Origin: Ashinkailepas kermadecensis
Lineage: Eukaryota > Arthropoda > Thecostraca > Neolepadidae
Assembly (NCBI GenBank): GCA_034440615.1
Contig: JAOTOM010005050.1
Span: forward strand, 1 to 64,000
DNA: 64,000 nt
Direction: 5' to 3'
The translations under genes and the position numbers were made by a program. The notes beneath the pieces are model-generated. The model was not told the DNA's origin. It ran no database searches and worked only from the letters and a program-made list of their open reading frames with translations. This document shows positions 1-11,719 of the stretch, piece after piece. Within the stretch, counting starts at the first letter, position 1. Each line of letters begins with the position of its first letter.

Positions 1-1905
1 ACACTTTACCTACTAAACGATCATTTTCAAGTCTAAAGTGGTTCCCACACCTCAGACCACTAAATTCCCCACAACCGGTTTGATGCAAGGCTCAGTTCTC
101 AGCCCCCTCCTCTTTATTCTCGGCCTGAACTCAGTCATCCCCAACAATCTCCCAGTCAAATTGCACTCTATGCAGATGACATCATTACTCTGGACATCAC
201 AAGAATCACCGGCCCACTCAGTAACCATGCTACAAAACGCACTAACAGATCTCCGCGACAAGCCTAACATTACTAAACCTACACATTGCTACACCAATCC
301 AAATGCATGATCTTTGGCTATAAGCGGCACACATATTTGCAGCCACTGAAACTAGACAACACTCCCATACCATTTGTTACCACAGCAAAATTCTAGGCAT
401 CACTTTGAATCCACGACTCACCTTTAAACCACATACTGAACATCCAAAAACGCGCATCCAAAAGAATAAACATCTTACGAGCACTATCCGGCACAGATTG
501 GGGATCAGACCGAAATTCCCTACTGACCTTATACAAATCCATCATTCGACCAATCATGGAACACGGTCAACGCTTTTCGAAAACGCAGCTAAATCAAACC
601 TCAAACTCCTAGATCTCTTCAATACCAATACCTAAGGTAGCCACAGGAGCATACACAACCTCACCTTCCTCGCTCTTCCTATATACAGCCACACACAGAC
701 CAGAAACTACAACACAGACAGACATAGGAGCACTACTCGATGCCACTACAAAACACAACTCATTAGACAACACCCATGCACTAAGGCACTCAAATCCGCT
801 CCCGAACGCAGACACCAACTCATGAAAAAGTACCATTCAAAACTACAATAGGATGCCGCATTCAGCAACCCGCGCAAAGAGAAACTCACCTCGCCTACCT
901 ACCTCAAAGCCAATCCCCACCACCTAAAGCATGATTGGAAACGCAACCCCCTCGGCACGCTACTAATAGACAAACCAAAACGTACATACACAGATGCAGA
1001 AATATAACAACTCTTCCTCCAATTCATATCACAATACGCAAATTACAGCATCCACCTGGCATCTACATAGACGGCTCCAAATCACACACACACACCAGAC
1101 GGGCTCAGCGGCGGTGCTGTATACCTGACGAGCACCGCCCGGGTCATCTTGCTGAGCCCGTCTGCCGGCCACAACATCCACCTACACATCAGAAATATAT
1201 GCAATATATTCGGCCTGTGTATACCATCTAAAACACAAACGTAGAACACAACATCATAGCCACCGACGCAAAATCAGCAATACAAACCTTTTTCCTACAC
1301 CGTTTTCCAACACCCCCTCACCCCCAAAATACTCCACATCCATTCCAAACCCTAAACATTCAACCAACAACCACTCCTCCTTTGGATACCCAAGCCACGC
1401 AAACATACAAGGCAGCGAGCATGCAGACACCGAAGCAAACATAGCCACAACACTACAACAAAACCTGAAACTGCCCCTCTCACGAAATCCGACTACTACC
1501 CCACAATACACCAGGCAATCAACAAACACATTCCAGAAACATGGGACAGAACAGGAACACAACTCCACGATATACATCCAAAATACGAACACTGACACAC
1601 CATCAATCAGAGCACCAGACTCAAAGAAAAGGATACTGACAAGACTTCGCATCGGACACACAGCACTCACACACCCTACCTCATTCCCTAGGCTTCCAAC
1701 CACGACCTCAATGCACAACATGTAGCCGAACACAATCCGTACATTCTCATATACTGCACCGTGCACAACAACCGAAGACAACACATCACAAACTACTGCA
1801 CCACAAACCGCCTCCCAATAAACCTCACCACGCTTCTCAACGATGAACACCCAACATTACGAACATATCTTCCACTTCCTTTCAACAACAGGTATTGGAA
1901 CAACT
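1..1905 (+). pseudogene. Degenerate non-LTR retrotransposon (RT, RNase H, Cys/His tail)
   Basis: An old LINE copy, cut by the window edge, shows its domains in order across several frames. QGSVLSPLLF (about 86-115) is the RT motif before the palm, and Y-A-D-D (169-180) is the catalytic box in a second frame. KFLGITLNPRLTF-like sequence follows near 390-425. The RNase H start IYIDGSKSHTHT is at 1062-1097. A damaged PSHxxIxGxExAD-like end of RNase H lies near 1390-1430. A LRIGHTALTHP motif followed by a CxxC-type segment (about 1645-1765) is typical of the zinc-like tail of I/Ingi/Jockey-type ORF2. Many frameshifts and stops make it non-functional. A related fragment lies at 56218-56500. Confidence 0.8.
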
Positions 1906-3535
1906 GTGAAGGGGAAAAAGAAAAAAGAGACATGGAAAAAAAACACACTAAAGGAAAAAAAACGCACATCTGTACGCATATCAGGGGAAAATCCATGATC
2001 CCCAAAGGGTGCATGTATGTTTTCTTGCAATGTTTAATCCAAACGGCGATGACCTCCCCCAACCCCCTCTGCACCCCATACCCCAAGCAGCACCGTCGGG
2101 CTGCTTCTCCTCTCGTCATTCTTCACTACTACACCTTCTTCAGCATCTGAACAACCTACAGCCTCAACTTCAGGACAGCCCATCACACCTCTACCCAGCT
2201 CTACTCTGTCATCTTCAACTACCTAACTTCGGCACCTTATTTCAAGTCAACCTTACCTATCCTATTCCTTCTACTGACCACGTCGTTCCGCAAATCATAA
2301 CCCACCACCACATTCATCTACACACTACCGGAAACAGCCGACATCACCACACGGTGGCAGGCTGGCAAATCACTCACTCGCACTCACTCAGGAGCCCACC
2401 AAGGGTTAGTACCCACCAAGGAGTTAGTACTGTCGTTCTTCTCCGGAATAATACCCCTCACCGCAGGTCGTGGCTCCATAGTCCATCACACATACGCATA
2501 ACCGCACCGTAATGGGACCCCTGACCAGTGGCGTACTTAGGATTTACGATAGGGGAGGGGACAAACGGATTTGGAGGGTCAACGTCAATGTTTTAAACGT
2601 CACTGGATTTCGACAGCTTTTTTGCCAAAGGGTCCTTTTATTTTTAAATAAAATAGTTACTGACCAATTTAATTGTCCCGTGAAGGGGCCCAATCCCACC
2701 ACCATCGTTTCTGAGGTCACTGGATTACAACCGTAACTGCCCCATCCTGTGCGAAGGTTTGTCTTTTGTTATCCCTTGATAAGTCGCCTTACGCTGCTGA
2801 AATTACATCTGCATAAATCACTCAAATATGTAAACAATTTCCAATTTCAGGCATTCCAGTTTATAACGCCAGGTCGCCAAAACGCCAATGCTCGTGCACG
2901 AAGTACACCGCTTTGCGCATTCGGCGCATTCGCCACACCTACGAGCGATTCTCCGGTTTCTGCTAGAGCGCCCGCGTTCTGCTAATTGCTGTCACATGAT
3001 TGTCTTGTGCCACATTTGACGTGTGGAAAGATTCGTATGATTCACTGGAAAAAACAGGATTAATTCAGTTCTATGACTTCTTCTTCCCACAACTTGTTGT
3101 GGCTCGAAATCGGAGACACGCTGAGCTTTGTGTACCTCATCTCTTTGAATAAATATGCTCCTAGATTGGCTACCTTGCAGAGCCATGGCTACATGTTCTT
3201 TTTGGACCCGTTGCGGTTTTCTTCGTCTAGGGATGTGTTTATAGCTGCAGCCTAGTCTTGTTAGGGAGCTCCGGTACATGTTTGAGACGGATTTTAACAG
3301 TTTCGTTGCTTTGTATGCCGACGATATTCTTTTAGAGTATCAGGCGTTTCGAAGAACTTGATGTGCTTATTTAGTGCCGGCTTGTTGTTCTTCTCTAGGG
3401 CCATGTTACTCTTTGAGAGACTAGCCTGTTTTAGGTCCCATGCGGATGTATGGCCCCGGTGTGCCTTGAGGGACTGCGTTGTGTGTTTTTCGAGCTCGGT
3501 GTGTTATTTGGAGCTACAACGGGTGCGTGGTGTTA
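1906..3535. other. No gene recognised; partial transposon-like end at 2526
   Basis: 1906-2010 is A-rich and may be the LINE 3' tail region. 2010-2510 is C/A-rich low-complexity sequence whose long open frame has no protein-like features. A CAGTGGCGTACTTAGG start at 2526 resembles the ends of hAT-like elements, but I found no matching right end or 8-bp duplication. Nothing else is supportable in this stretch. Confidence 0.4.
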
Positions 3536-3539
3536 TTGG

Positions 3540-3970
3540 GAAGTGGGCGCTCGTGATCACACACATTTGTGGAAGCCCAGCACGATTTGGGCTCGGTATA
3601 ATTTATCAGGGTCCCAGCGCAACTTTTCGGACCCAGGCGCGTGGCTCCGGAGGTTGAAGTCAGTTTCTGGACTCACGCAATTTTGGTGATTTATTCTGTA
3701 TTTTTGTTTAAAGTCGAGTTCCATTCCTGATTTTCGGATACCCAGCCCCATATTTTCGGGTCCCGCCACGATCTTTTCGAAGCTCCTTTGCGTTTTCGGG
3801 TCTGCTGCGCGATTTTTGAAAGGCACCTGGTGAGTGTGTTTGGGCTCCGGAACGATTTTCATAGGCTCGGACATTTTTGTTTTTCGGAATCTCTTATTTT
3901 GGAGGGCTGCGGCTTGATTTTCGTCGAGCTCAAGTTGTACAATTTTGTCTGTGACTGCGACCAAAGTTGA
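3540..3970. repeat. Degenerate short-motif array (CGATTTTCGGG-like)
   Basis: About 430 bases carry loosely repeated words such as CACGATTTGGGCTC, CGATCTTTTCGAAGC, GCGCGATTTTTGAAAGG and ACGATTTTCATAGGCTC, spaced roughly 25-35 bases apart with variable joining sequence. The diverged wording makes this unlike the clean minisatellites elsewhere in the window. The opposite-strand open frame is a by-product. Origin unknown; possibly the remains of a transposon's subterminal motif array. Confidence 0.5.
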
Positions 3971-5005
3971 GGTTGTTAGCAAGTTTTGTTTGGTGGAGAA
4001 GGGTGCGAGACGTGCATGGCTGCTCTGCCGCCGATGCGCAAAGTGCCGGTTGTGAGTGTACAACAGTGCACTTGAGCCAAAGATGTTAAAAGCGTACAGG
4101 ACGTCGTCACATTTGCGGTACTGAACTGGTCTCCTGAACGGTAGCTATCAACGGTCTGCTTTTCATGATTCCTTGAATTCTGCCCAGTGGTATATGAACG
4201 ATCGGGTATTCCGTTGGATCAGGAATTTAGTGGTAGATTTATGCATAAATGATAGTGGAGTGGCCAACGCCCTTGCAGCCGCATGCGGAGCGTTAGTGGG
4301 GTGGTGGACTCGTCGAATTCATACGAGTACGCCGACCTCTGTGGAGATGGTGGCTCTGGGTGCCCGCTCGGGCCCGGATGGGGAGAAGGGTAGCCTCCCC
4401 GGGAAGGGTTGGTCTTCCCGACGGTTGGGAATGATGGAGAAGAGGGAGCCCCGATGGGACGGATAGCCCCGACGGTGCGTGATGGGCGGGAAGGGGTTTC
4501 CTCCAGGAATGTGGCCTCGCAGGCCGCGCACATGGCCCCATGGCTGAACATTGCACCGTGGGTGGCCCATGCGCAGAAGTGGCAGACAGGGCGCCGGGTG
4601 CGGCACACCGCTCAGAGATGGCCGAACCGCTGACAGAAGGGTGGGGTGGGGTGGTATCCAGAGGCGGGTGGGGTCCCTGAAGGTACTCCGCCATGATGTA
4701 GGCGGGCGGAATGAGAGTGTGGAAGCCCGACTTGAGGAGGACGGGGCTGGAAGTGGAGGAGGTGCAGCGACCGAGGGTGGACCACCGCGCAAACGCCTGC
4801 GGAGTCAACTCTTCTAGGAGCTCTTGCACCGGGAGGTGGGCGAGGTCTTGGATATGCGCAGTGGCGCAGGTGTAGTTGAGGCGGTTCGCGACGGCCACCG
4901 CAAAGCACTGTGGGACCCACAGACACCGCAGACAGATCGGCAGAGGTGAAGGGTGTGGAGCAAAGTGTACCGGACGTCCCGGGTGAGGTGTGGGGTGTAC
5001 TTGCG
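3971..5005. other. GC-rich tract with several open minus-strand frames, no assignable gene
   Basis: 4330-5005 is GC-rich and open for 100-200 codons in more than one minus-strand frame. One frame (4898-4293) reads protein-like around LPVQELLEELTPQAF and LKSGFHTLIPPAYIMAEYL but has no ATG start and matches nothing I recognise. It lies just 3' of nocturnin exon 3, yet none of the frames contains the expected next nocturnin motif (EVDH). I leave it unassigned. Confidence 0.3.
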
Positions 5006-5139
5006 GGGCGGTGGTCTGGGGGTAGTGCTCGTCTCCTCGAGGTTGTGGGTTGGTCTCCTGTCGCTCCTTCGCCCGCGACCATCGGCGTGGGATTGGCGAC
5101 GCTGTGACTCACGGTCGCGTGTCGTAAACCATACCACCA
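5006..5139 (+). mobile_element. tRNA-derived SINE, copy 1
   Basis: This 134-bp body starts with an A-box-like GGTGGTCTGGGGGTAG and has a mutated B box (GTGGGTTGGTCTCC, expected GGTTCGAnTCC). Its 3' body, including GATTGGCGACGCTGTGACTC and GTGTCGTAAACC, matches the second copy at 47547-47690. The tail is ACC/CCA-rich. Imperfect flanking repeats GTGTACTTGCG (4995-5005) and GTGTCTTGCG (5140-5149) look like a target-site duplication with one indel. It lies on the plus strand, antisense to nocturnin. Confidence 0.75.
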
Positions 5140-5209
5140 GTGTCTTGCGCGTCGGCAGGTAGGATGTGGCATGCTCTGCTCTCGGCGGTGGGGTGTGGGC
5201 AGAGTGTAC

Positions 5210-5331
5210 CTGCAGACAGATAATGTCGGCCGCGTAGTGGCTCATCTCCTCAAGTATGCGGTACCGTCTGGTGCTCCAGTCAAGAGCAGCGGCCGGACAC
5301 TCGCTGAAGTTGTCGTTGTGTACACCTAGTG
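5210..5331 (-). CDS. Noct: Nocturnin, exon 3 (DNF...ILEE...DIICLQ segment)
   Basis: This 122-base exon starts after CGACAG (AG at 5333-5332) and supplies the two bases that complete the phase-1 codon of exon 2. The join reads LSQ-TLGVHNDNFSECP, then ALDWSTRRYRILEEMSHY and AADIICLQ. Human nocturnin has DNF, a W...R..ILEEI stretch and PDILCLQEVDHY in the same order. The next catalytic Glu (LQE) would be the first residue of exon 4, because this exon ends CTGCAG|GTACAC at 5210/5209 in phase 0. The donor is slightly weak but correctly placed. A second possible acceptor six bases downstream (CTAG|GTGTAC) also keeps frame but loses two residues. I found no exon 4 (EVDH..., NNGPDG) between base 1 and 5209, so the catalytic core continues outside the window. 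Confidence 0.9.
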
Positions 5332-6668
<1,337 letters not shown>

Positions 6669-6892
6669 TCTGTGACAGAGCGTTCCACTGCATGATCCTG
6701 ATGGAGGAGTCGTCGTCAGCCGGTTTGTGGTACACCGTAAAGTCACGTGTCAACAGCGGAGGTAGTCCAGTCAGCTGACGCTGGCAGTGGCGCTCCATCT
6801 CCTCTGACGTCATCGTCTCCGCCGGAAACGACACCGAGTCGTCATCGGTGTCGGCGTTGACGATTTTGGGCGCTGACGTGAAGCTGCCCATC
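6669..6892 (-). CDS. Noct: Nocturnin, exon 2 (conserved MGSFTSAPK start and MQWN strand)
   Basis: This is the most recognisable coding exon in the window. It starts after the acceptor CCCTCCTCAG (AG at 6894-6893) with one base and then ATGGGCAGC. The product begins MGSFTSAPKIVNADTDDD and runs through LTGLPPLLTRDF to IRIMQWNALSQ. MGSFTSAPKI is characteristic of arthropod nocturnin. IRxMQWNxLSQ is the first beta-strand of the exonuclease/endonuclease/phosphatase fold, and its Asn is a metal-site residue. The exon ends CAGA|GTAAGT at 6669/6668 in phase 1. Translation could also start at this Met in isoforms whose upstream exon is non-coding. A (GA)n/(TA)n tract lies in the following 1.3-kb intron. 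I see no stop or frameshift. Confidence 0.93.
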
Positions 6893-6916
6893 CTGAGGAG
6901 GGTTTCAGGGGATAAG

Positions 6917-7140
6917 TTCCCTGTCGTTTAGAGGAGCGGGCCGCTATGGCTCCCCAGATACTTAGAACACCACCCAATACACACATGGCCCCCAGATACT
7001 TAGAGGGACGGACCACTATGGCTCCCCAGATACTTAGAGGGACGGACCACTATGGCTCCCAGATGCCTCGTAGGGACGGACCGCTATAGCTCTTTGGCAT
7101 ATGAAGTTTCCCCCGGACCGCTATGGCTGATGAAGTTTCC
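6917..7140. repeat. 34-bp tandem repeat next to the exon 2 acceptor
   Basis: About four units, two of them nearly identical, are built from CCAGATACTTAGAGGGACGG followed by ACCACTATGGCTCC. Units decay toward 7140 (GGACCGCTATGGCTGATG). The array starts only about 25 bases from the splice acceptor of nocturnin exon 2, on the intron side. Confidence 0.8.
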
Positions 7141-7752
7141 CGTTCACAAACATCAAATATCTTCACTCATCCGGCTTCAATGTCGATCTGCGTGCACCGA
7201 TGCATTTGTGTAGAACAATGACAAATATGACGTCACTCGGACTTCACTCACGCCTGACCTATCATAACCTCATAGTTTGCATCGATAGCAAAAGGTGTCA
7301 AATGGATCAACTGATATGCATTCAGAATTTTGTGGAGATATCTCAACGCGATTTCAAACTATGCTGAATATTAGACAACGGGGTAGGTTTGACCGCCACC
7401 GGTTAATGCCGGGTTAAACCAACGGAATTCGCTTGAGCTATTCAGGTTCGAAATCGGCTTACTGTATTCAAAGATCTTAGGGCGGGGTGTGGTATCCGCC
7501 CGTACAAGTTTAAGTCTGAAAGAGTCCTACCGCAATAGGCTTACAGCCCCACCCCTGCTCGGAGCTGAGCTTGTTAAGCTCTTGTCTTTATCAGCACTAA
7601 ACTCTTAAGCATTCTCAACAACAGTAAAGATTCCATCCGTGGGCACATCGTTAACTGCAACGGACTTCCCCCTCCACACATATCACGTTGATAGTAACAC
7701 TAGTTTATACATAGCTAATTTTAGGTTCTCAGACAAGTTAGATTATGTCAAT
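7141..7752. other. Intronic sequence, nothing recognised
   Basis: Moderate-GC sequence with only short open frames. I see no domain, repeat or structured element here. Confidence 0.5.
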
Positions 7753-8060
7753 CAGGGTCGGTTACAAGGGGAGGGGCACTGGGGGCATGCGCCCCCATGG
7801 AAAGGTTGCATCCCTATGGCCGAAAAAGGCGCCCCTTCAGGAAGGCTCGTGGAGTGTACCCCCCCTCTCCCCGCCTCGCTCAACGGGTTTTCAGACAGAG
7901 ACGCCCGTTCTAGAGGCCTTCCTTCCTTCTGTTTATTTTCTGTATGTTCGAGTGCACGCTCTTCACTTCACGCTACCTACCGCACTTCACGATTCGTTTT
8001 CCGCCGCTGGCTCCCCTCCGAGGAAATGTGCCCTCATAAACATCATTGGATCCGCCTCTG
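7753..8060. mobile_element. hAT-like MITE (308 bp)
   Basis: The element begins CAGGGTCGG and ends, read inward from the right, CAGAGGCGGATCC; such CAG...GGCGG ends are common in hAT-superfamily MITEs. The flanking octamers ATGTCAAT (7745-7752) and ATGCCAAT (8061-8068) match at 7 of 8 positions and fit the hAT target pattern nTnnnnAn. It contains C/G-rich palindromic words (GCATGCGCCCCCATGG) and no transposase, so it is non-autonomous. Boundaries are seen; the superfamily is inferred from ends and duplication. Confidence 0.65.
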
Positions 8061-9195
8061 ATGCCAATAGATGCTGTCATTCTGTCAAAGTAAATGCATT
8101 GCACTCAGCACCAGCAGTAATGTCCGTAGCGCAGCACAGACATACACTGGCGGTAATGGTTGTACCGCAGTATGTGCTGCAACGTGTCCCAAGGAGCAAG
8201 GGAAGTGTATTGACGAACAAAAGCTACAAGGAAGAAAGCATCACACACTCGACAATACCTACACAATATTTAGCAACCAGAAAAAAATTTACTTGGTAAC
8301 TTCGAATGCACCTTTTCACATGCGTAGCAGGCTACGTGTTCTCATGGATGTGAGAATGTAAAAGCTATCACCCATATCGCGCGGGTCAAAGACGCATTGC
8401 CTTAGATAAGGCTGTGGGGTCTTGTAAACGCAATTCACTCCAAAGGCTGTTTTCGATAGTACATGTGCAGAAAGCCCACATTTTGCGAAGTTGCCGACAT
8501 ATGAACAAGCGTAGAAACGAACGCCTGCCAAGTTTATACTTGCATAGTAGCCATGCAGCCAATTGAGAAAAAAAATCAGAGGCCTAGTCAGGCTTTGCCA
8601 TGACCTCTATTTTGGTGCAAGCGTCTTTCATTGGATATGATTATTCGTGAACCAGGAATGATATGCCAAGGTTGAATTTTCAATTGTGGTTTGACATCTG
8701 AACGGTAATGTAGGCACAAGGAAGAAGCCATGGATCGAACCCGGAGAAGGACGCAAATTGAAGTGATTATTGTGAAGCGTAAGTGGAACTTTTAACTGAT
8801 TCGGCCCTTGGTGGTGTTCTGACCAGTGTCGGCCACTTGGTGACATGACGGAGGGCTGTTTGGTGACCAAACTGGACGGCTCAATTTTCAGCTGTACGAG
8901 CGCGAGAAGGTGTGCCATGGAAAGCATTTACTAAAACTTGTTGCAACAAATCCTTAGCGATTCTAGTCTGCCGTTGAATGTTATGAGCAGACACAGAGTA
9001 TTTACGTGCTAGAATGTAATGGTGTGCAAATGTCAGACGATGTCGGAAGGTCCCACATGTTAAACGGAACATTCGCTTCTAACGATTCAAACCTGCACTG
9101 TTGGTCACCAGTGACATATAGGTTGGATGGAAAGAATGGAGTTGTTTGACACACTTGAAACACTTCATCTGATGGGCATGATGGTCCATTTCCTG
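8061..9195. other. Intronic sequence, no gene recognised
   Basis: Short open frames only. A GGTTCGATCC-like word on the minus strand near 8740 resembles a tRNA B box but has no matching A box. Nothing else is supportable. Confidence 0.45.
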
Positions 9196-9822
9196 TGAGT
9201 GCCCAGTCACTGCGGCATCCCAGGAAACGAGGAAGCAGATCATTTCGAAAAACAATTATTACAATTACCACATATCACAGAAATCCGACCACATTTTGAC
9301 GCCATCAAACCAACAATACGACAGAACATTCGGCATTTTTGGAACCAACAATGGACTGGAACCAACCATGCACAATTACGACTCATCAAACCTGTCGTCG
9401 ATAACTGGACCACATTATATAAAAAACAGACAATAATAAAAAGTTATATCGCGACTCCGCATAGGACATACTTTTCTCACCCATCGATATATTTACACTG
9501 CTTCACCTCGACCTTCATGCCCATCATGCAACACTCATCTTACAGTTTAACATGTTCTCCTACACTGTCAACAATACCATTGCCATCGAAAAACACTTAC
9601 CAACTACTGCCGTACACACAACATTCCCTTTTCTTTGCCCACACTGTTGGGAGATAAACACCCCTTGCTCATCAATATACTTTTCATTTTTCTCAGAAAA
9701 AACCAACTTGCTTCAGAACTTATAACTTGACTTTCACAACATAATTTTAATTCTTTGTTTCTTTTCACGGCACGAAATTGCCTGAGGAGGCCGAAGTGCC
9801 TATGCTAATAAATAATAATAAT
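9196..9822 (+). pseudogene. 5'-truncated non-LTR retrotransposon 3' end, copy 1
   Basis: The fragment opens inside RNase H with SHCGIPGNEEADHF, the C-terminal RNase H motif, then LPHITEIRPHFDAIKPTIRQ and FWNQQW. The 3' UTR contains TTGCCTGAGGAGGCCGAAGTG and ends in a (TAA)n-type tail at about 9810-9822. Only the last ~630 bases of the element are present, as is usual for incomplete target-primed reverse transcription. A second copy of the same family lies in opposite orientation at 10541-11171, so the two 3' tails point at each other. Confidence 0.85.
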
Positions 9823-9876
9823 GGAGTTGTGTAATTTCGAGATAGAAGCTTCTATCTCGAAATTACAGAACTCCAT
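9821..9876. repeat. 56-bp palindrome with no spacer
   Basis: Two 28-base arms (9821-9848 and 9849-9876) meet at AAGCTT and match at 27 of 28 positions. The inner arm is TAATTTCGAGATAGAAG. It starts in the tail of the LINE fragment to its left. In single-stranded form it would make a near-perfect hairpin. Origin unknown. Confidence 0.9.
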
Positions 9877-9918
9877 CCTTTCAGTTTCAGCCGCCTCCAT
9901 GTGTCAGAAAACGTGGTG

Positions 9919-9950
9919 CGGTACGTGCTCCATACATGGAGCACGTACCG
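9919..9950. repeat. 32-bp palindrome (15-bp perfect arms, 2-base spacer)
   Basis: CGGTACGTGCTCCAT and its exact reverse complement are separated by AC. The right arm overlaps the first unit of the 52-bp tandem array, so array and palindrome share the word CACGTACCGG. Confidence 0.9.
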
Positions 9951-10201
9951 GCCTGCCCCTCACCAAGCACCAATGCTGAGGATATAGCCTCAGCACGTAC
10001 CGGCCTGCACCTCACCAAGCACCAATGCTGAGGATATAGCCTCAGCACGTACCGGCCTGCACCTCACCAAGCACCAATGCTGAGGATATAGCCTCAGCAC
10101 GTACCGGCCTGCACCTCACCAAGCACCAATGCTGAGGATATAGCCTCAGCACGTACCGGCCTGCACCTCACCAAGCACCAATGCTGAGGATATAGCCTCA
10201 G
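9942..10201. repeat. 52-bp tandem repeat, exactly five units
   Basis: Units start at 9942, 9994, 10046, 10098 and 10150 with CACGTACCGGCCTGC and end GGATATAGCCTCAG. They are nearly identical; the first has CCCCT where the others have CACCT. Each unit holds a small hairpin, GCTGAGG-ATATAG-CCTCAGC when joined to the next base. The high identity suggests recent expansion. Confidence 0.95.
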
Positions 10202-10540
10202 CATTTGAAACGTGTTGGCATCATCTGAACGTTGGCTAAATCCGATCACTCCCGAGAGATTGATAGAAGTGAGTAACTATAACCTGTTTAGAGTTGACCG
10301 GCCAAAGTAGGTCACATTTGTGAGTGGGCGTGGTGTGGTTGGTGTTTTGATGAGAGATAGCTTGAGAGTGACAGCATTACCACGACCTACTGCAACAACG
10401 GTGGCATCGAACATAGGATTGTTTAATGCAAAATTGTCGTGAAACAAAGACGACAGTTTTTGCTAGCTTCACTCATCACCCAACATCCATCAGTCATCAT
10501 CCGTCGTTCAAGAAATACCATGATATCAATTGGATTTCAT
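10202..10540. other. Spacer between the two inverted LINE ends
   Basis: About 340 bases of unique-looking sequence without open frames of note. Nothing further is recognised. Confidence 0.5.
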
Positions 10541-11171
10541 TTTTTCATTTTATTATGTTAGGCATTTCGGCCTGCTCAGGCCATTTCATGCCGTGAATAG
10601 AAATAGAGAGAAAACAAATATTATGTTCTAAAAGTCAATTTACAAGTCCTGAAGTAAGTTGTTTTTTTCGGAGAAAAATGAAAAGGAGATTGATGAGAAA
10701 AGGGTGTGTATCTCCTAAGAGTGTGGGCAAAGAAAAGGTGATGTTGTGTGCACGGCAGTAGTTGGTAAGTGTTTTTCGATGTTCATGGTAATGTTGACAG
10801 TGAAGGAGAATATGTGAAACCGTTAGATGAGTGTTGCATGATGGGCATGAAGGTCGAGGTGAAGCAGTGTAAATATATCGATGGGTGAGAAAAGTGTGAC
10901 CTATGCGGAGCCACGATATAACTTTTTCCTCTTGTCTGTTTTTTTATATGATGTGGGCCAGTTTTCGATGACGGGTTTGATGAGAAGTAATTGTGTATGG
11001 TTTGTGGTTTCAGTCCATTGTTGGTTCCAAGAATGTCGAATGTTTTCTCGTATTGTTGATTTGATGGCGTCAAAATGTGGTTGGATTTCTGTGATGTGTG
11101 GTAATTGTAATGATTGTTTTGCGAAATGATCTGCTTCCTCGTTTCCTGGGATGTTTTCCGAGGGGCACATG
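10541..11171 (-). pseudogene. 5'-truncated non-LTR retrotransposon 3' end, copy 2 (inverted)
   Basis: Same family as the fragment at 9196-9822, on the opposite strand. It reads IPGNEEADHFAKQSLQLPHI, then PHFDAIKSTIRENIRH and WNQQW, followed by a 3' UTR with CTGAGCAGGCCGAAATGCC. The AT-rich tail is at about 10541-10560. The frame is broken after KKTDKRKK. The protein here is closer to an intact sequence than copy 1 at the FAKQ position. Confidence 0.85.
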
Positions 11172-11719
11172 CCGCCCCTCCCCCAGAACCCGCCGCTGTC
11201 TCTCTGCCTCCCTCCGTCTCTTCGTCACTCGACACAATGCTGACGCCAGGAATTTCACCTACACGTCGATTGAATGATCAGTGGCATAAAAATAAATCAG
11301 GAGCATAGAGAAAACGAATGGCACCAGTCCCGCATAGAAGGTGTGCCAGATCAGTCCAAAGGCGCGAGTGACCAGACCACAGGAGCGACGATCTCGAGAC
11401 GAACTCCAACCTTGACTAGAGTGGCGCTCATCCCATCATAGGACAATAACCTGGTCTTCGGTGCGCCCTCGCCTTCCATTTCCTGGGCAATAGCCTTCGG
11501 CAACGAGGCGCACTGTGGGCTCAGGACGTGAACTCTACCATAATCAAGGGGATGCGAGCCTCGGATTACTACCCGAGGGTGCTATGATAACCATGATAAC
11601 CGGGTGGGCAAGTGTTCATCAATCGAAACAGAAGGCCAAGGCCACCGGTCGAGTTTATGAATCGAATAAAAATCTACAAAATACTAAGAAAGACGGAAGA
11701 CGAATATTCGTCCGGAGCG

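Noticed and set aside
4293..4898. Nocturnin exon 4 in the GC-rich frame left of exon 3
   Set aside because: The expected EVDH start and NNGPDG motif are absent from all three minus-strand frames, and no acceptor fits phase 0 with nocturnin-like sequence.
8735..8760. tRNA or SINE B box (GGTTCGATCC on the minus strand)
   Set aside because: No A box at the proper distance and no cloverleaf or SINE body around it.
9942..10201. CRISPR array (regular 52-bp repeats)
   Set aside because: There are no unique spacers; the whole 52-bp unit is repeated, the genome is eukaryotic, and no cas genes are present.
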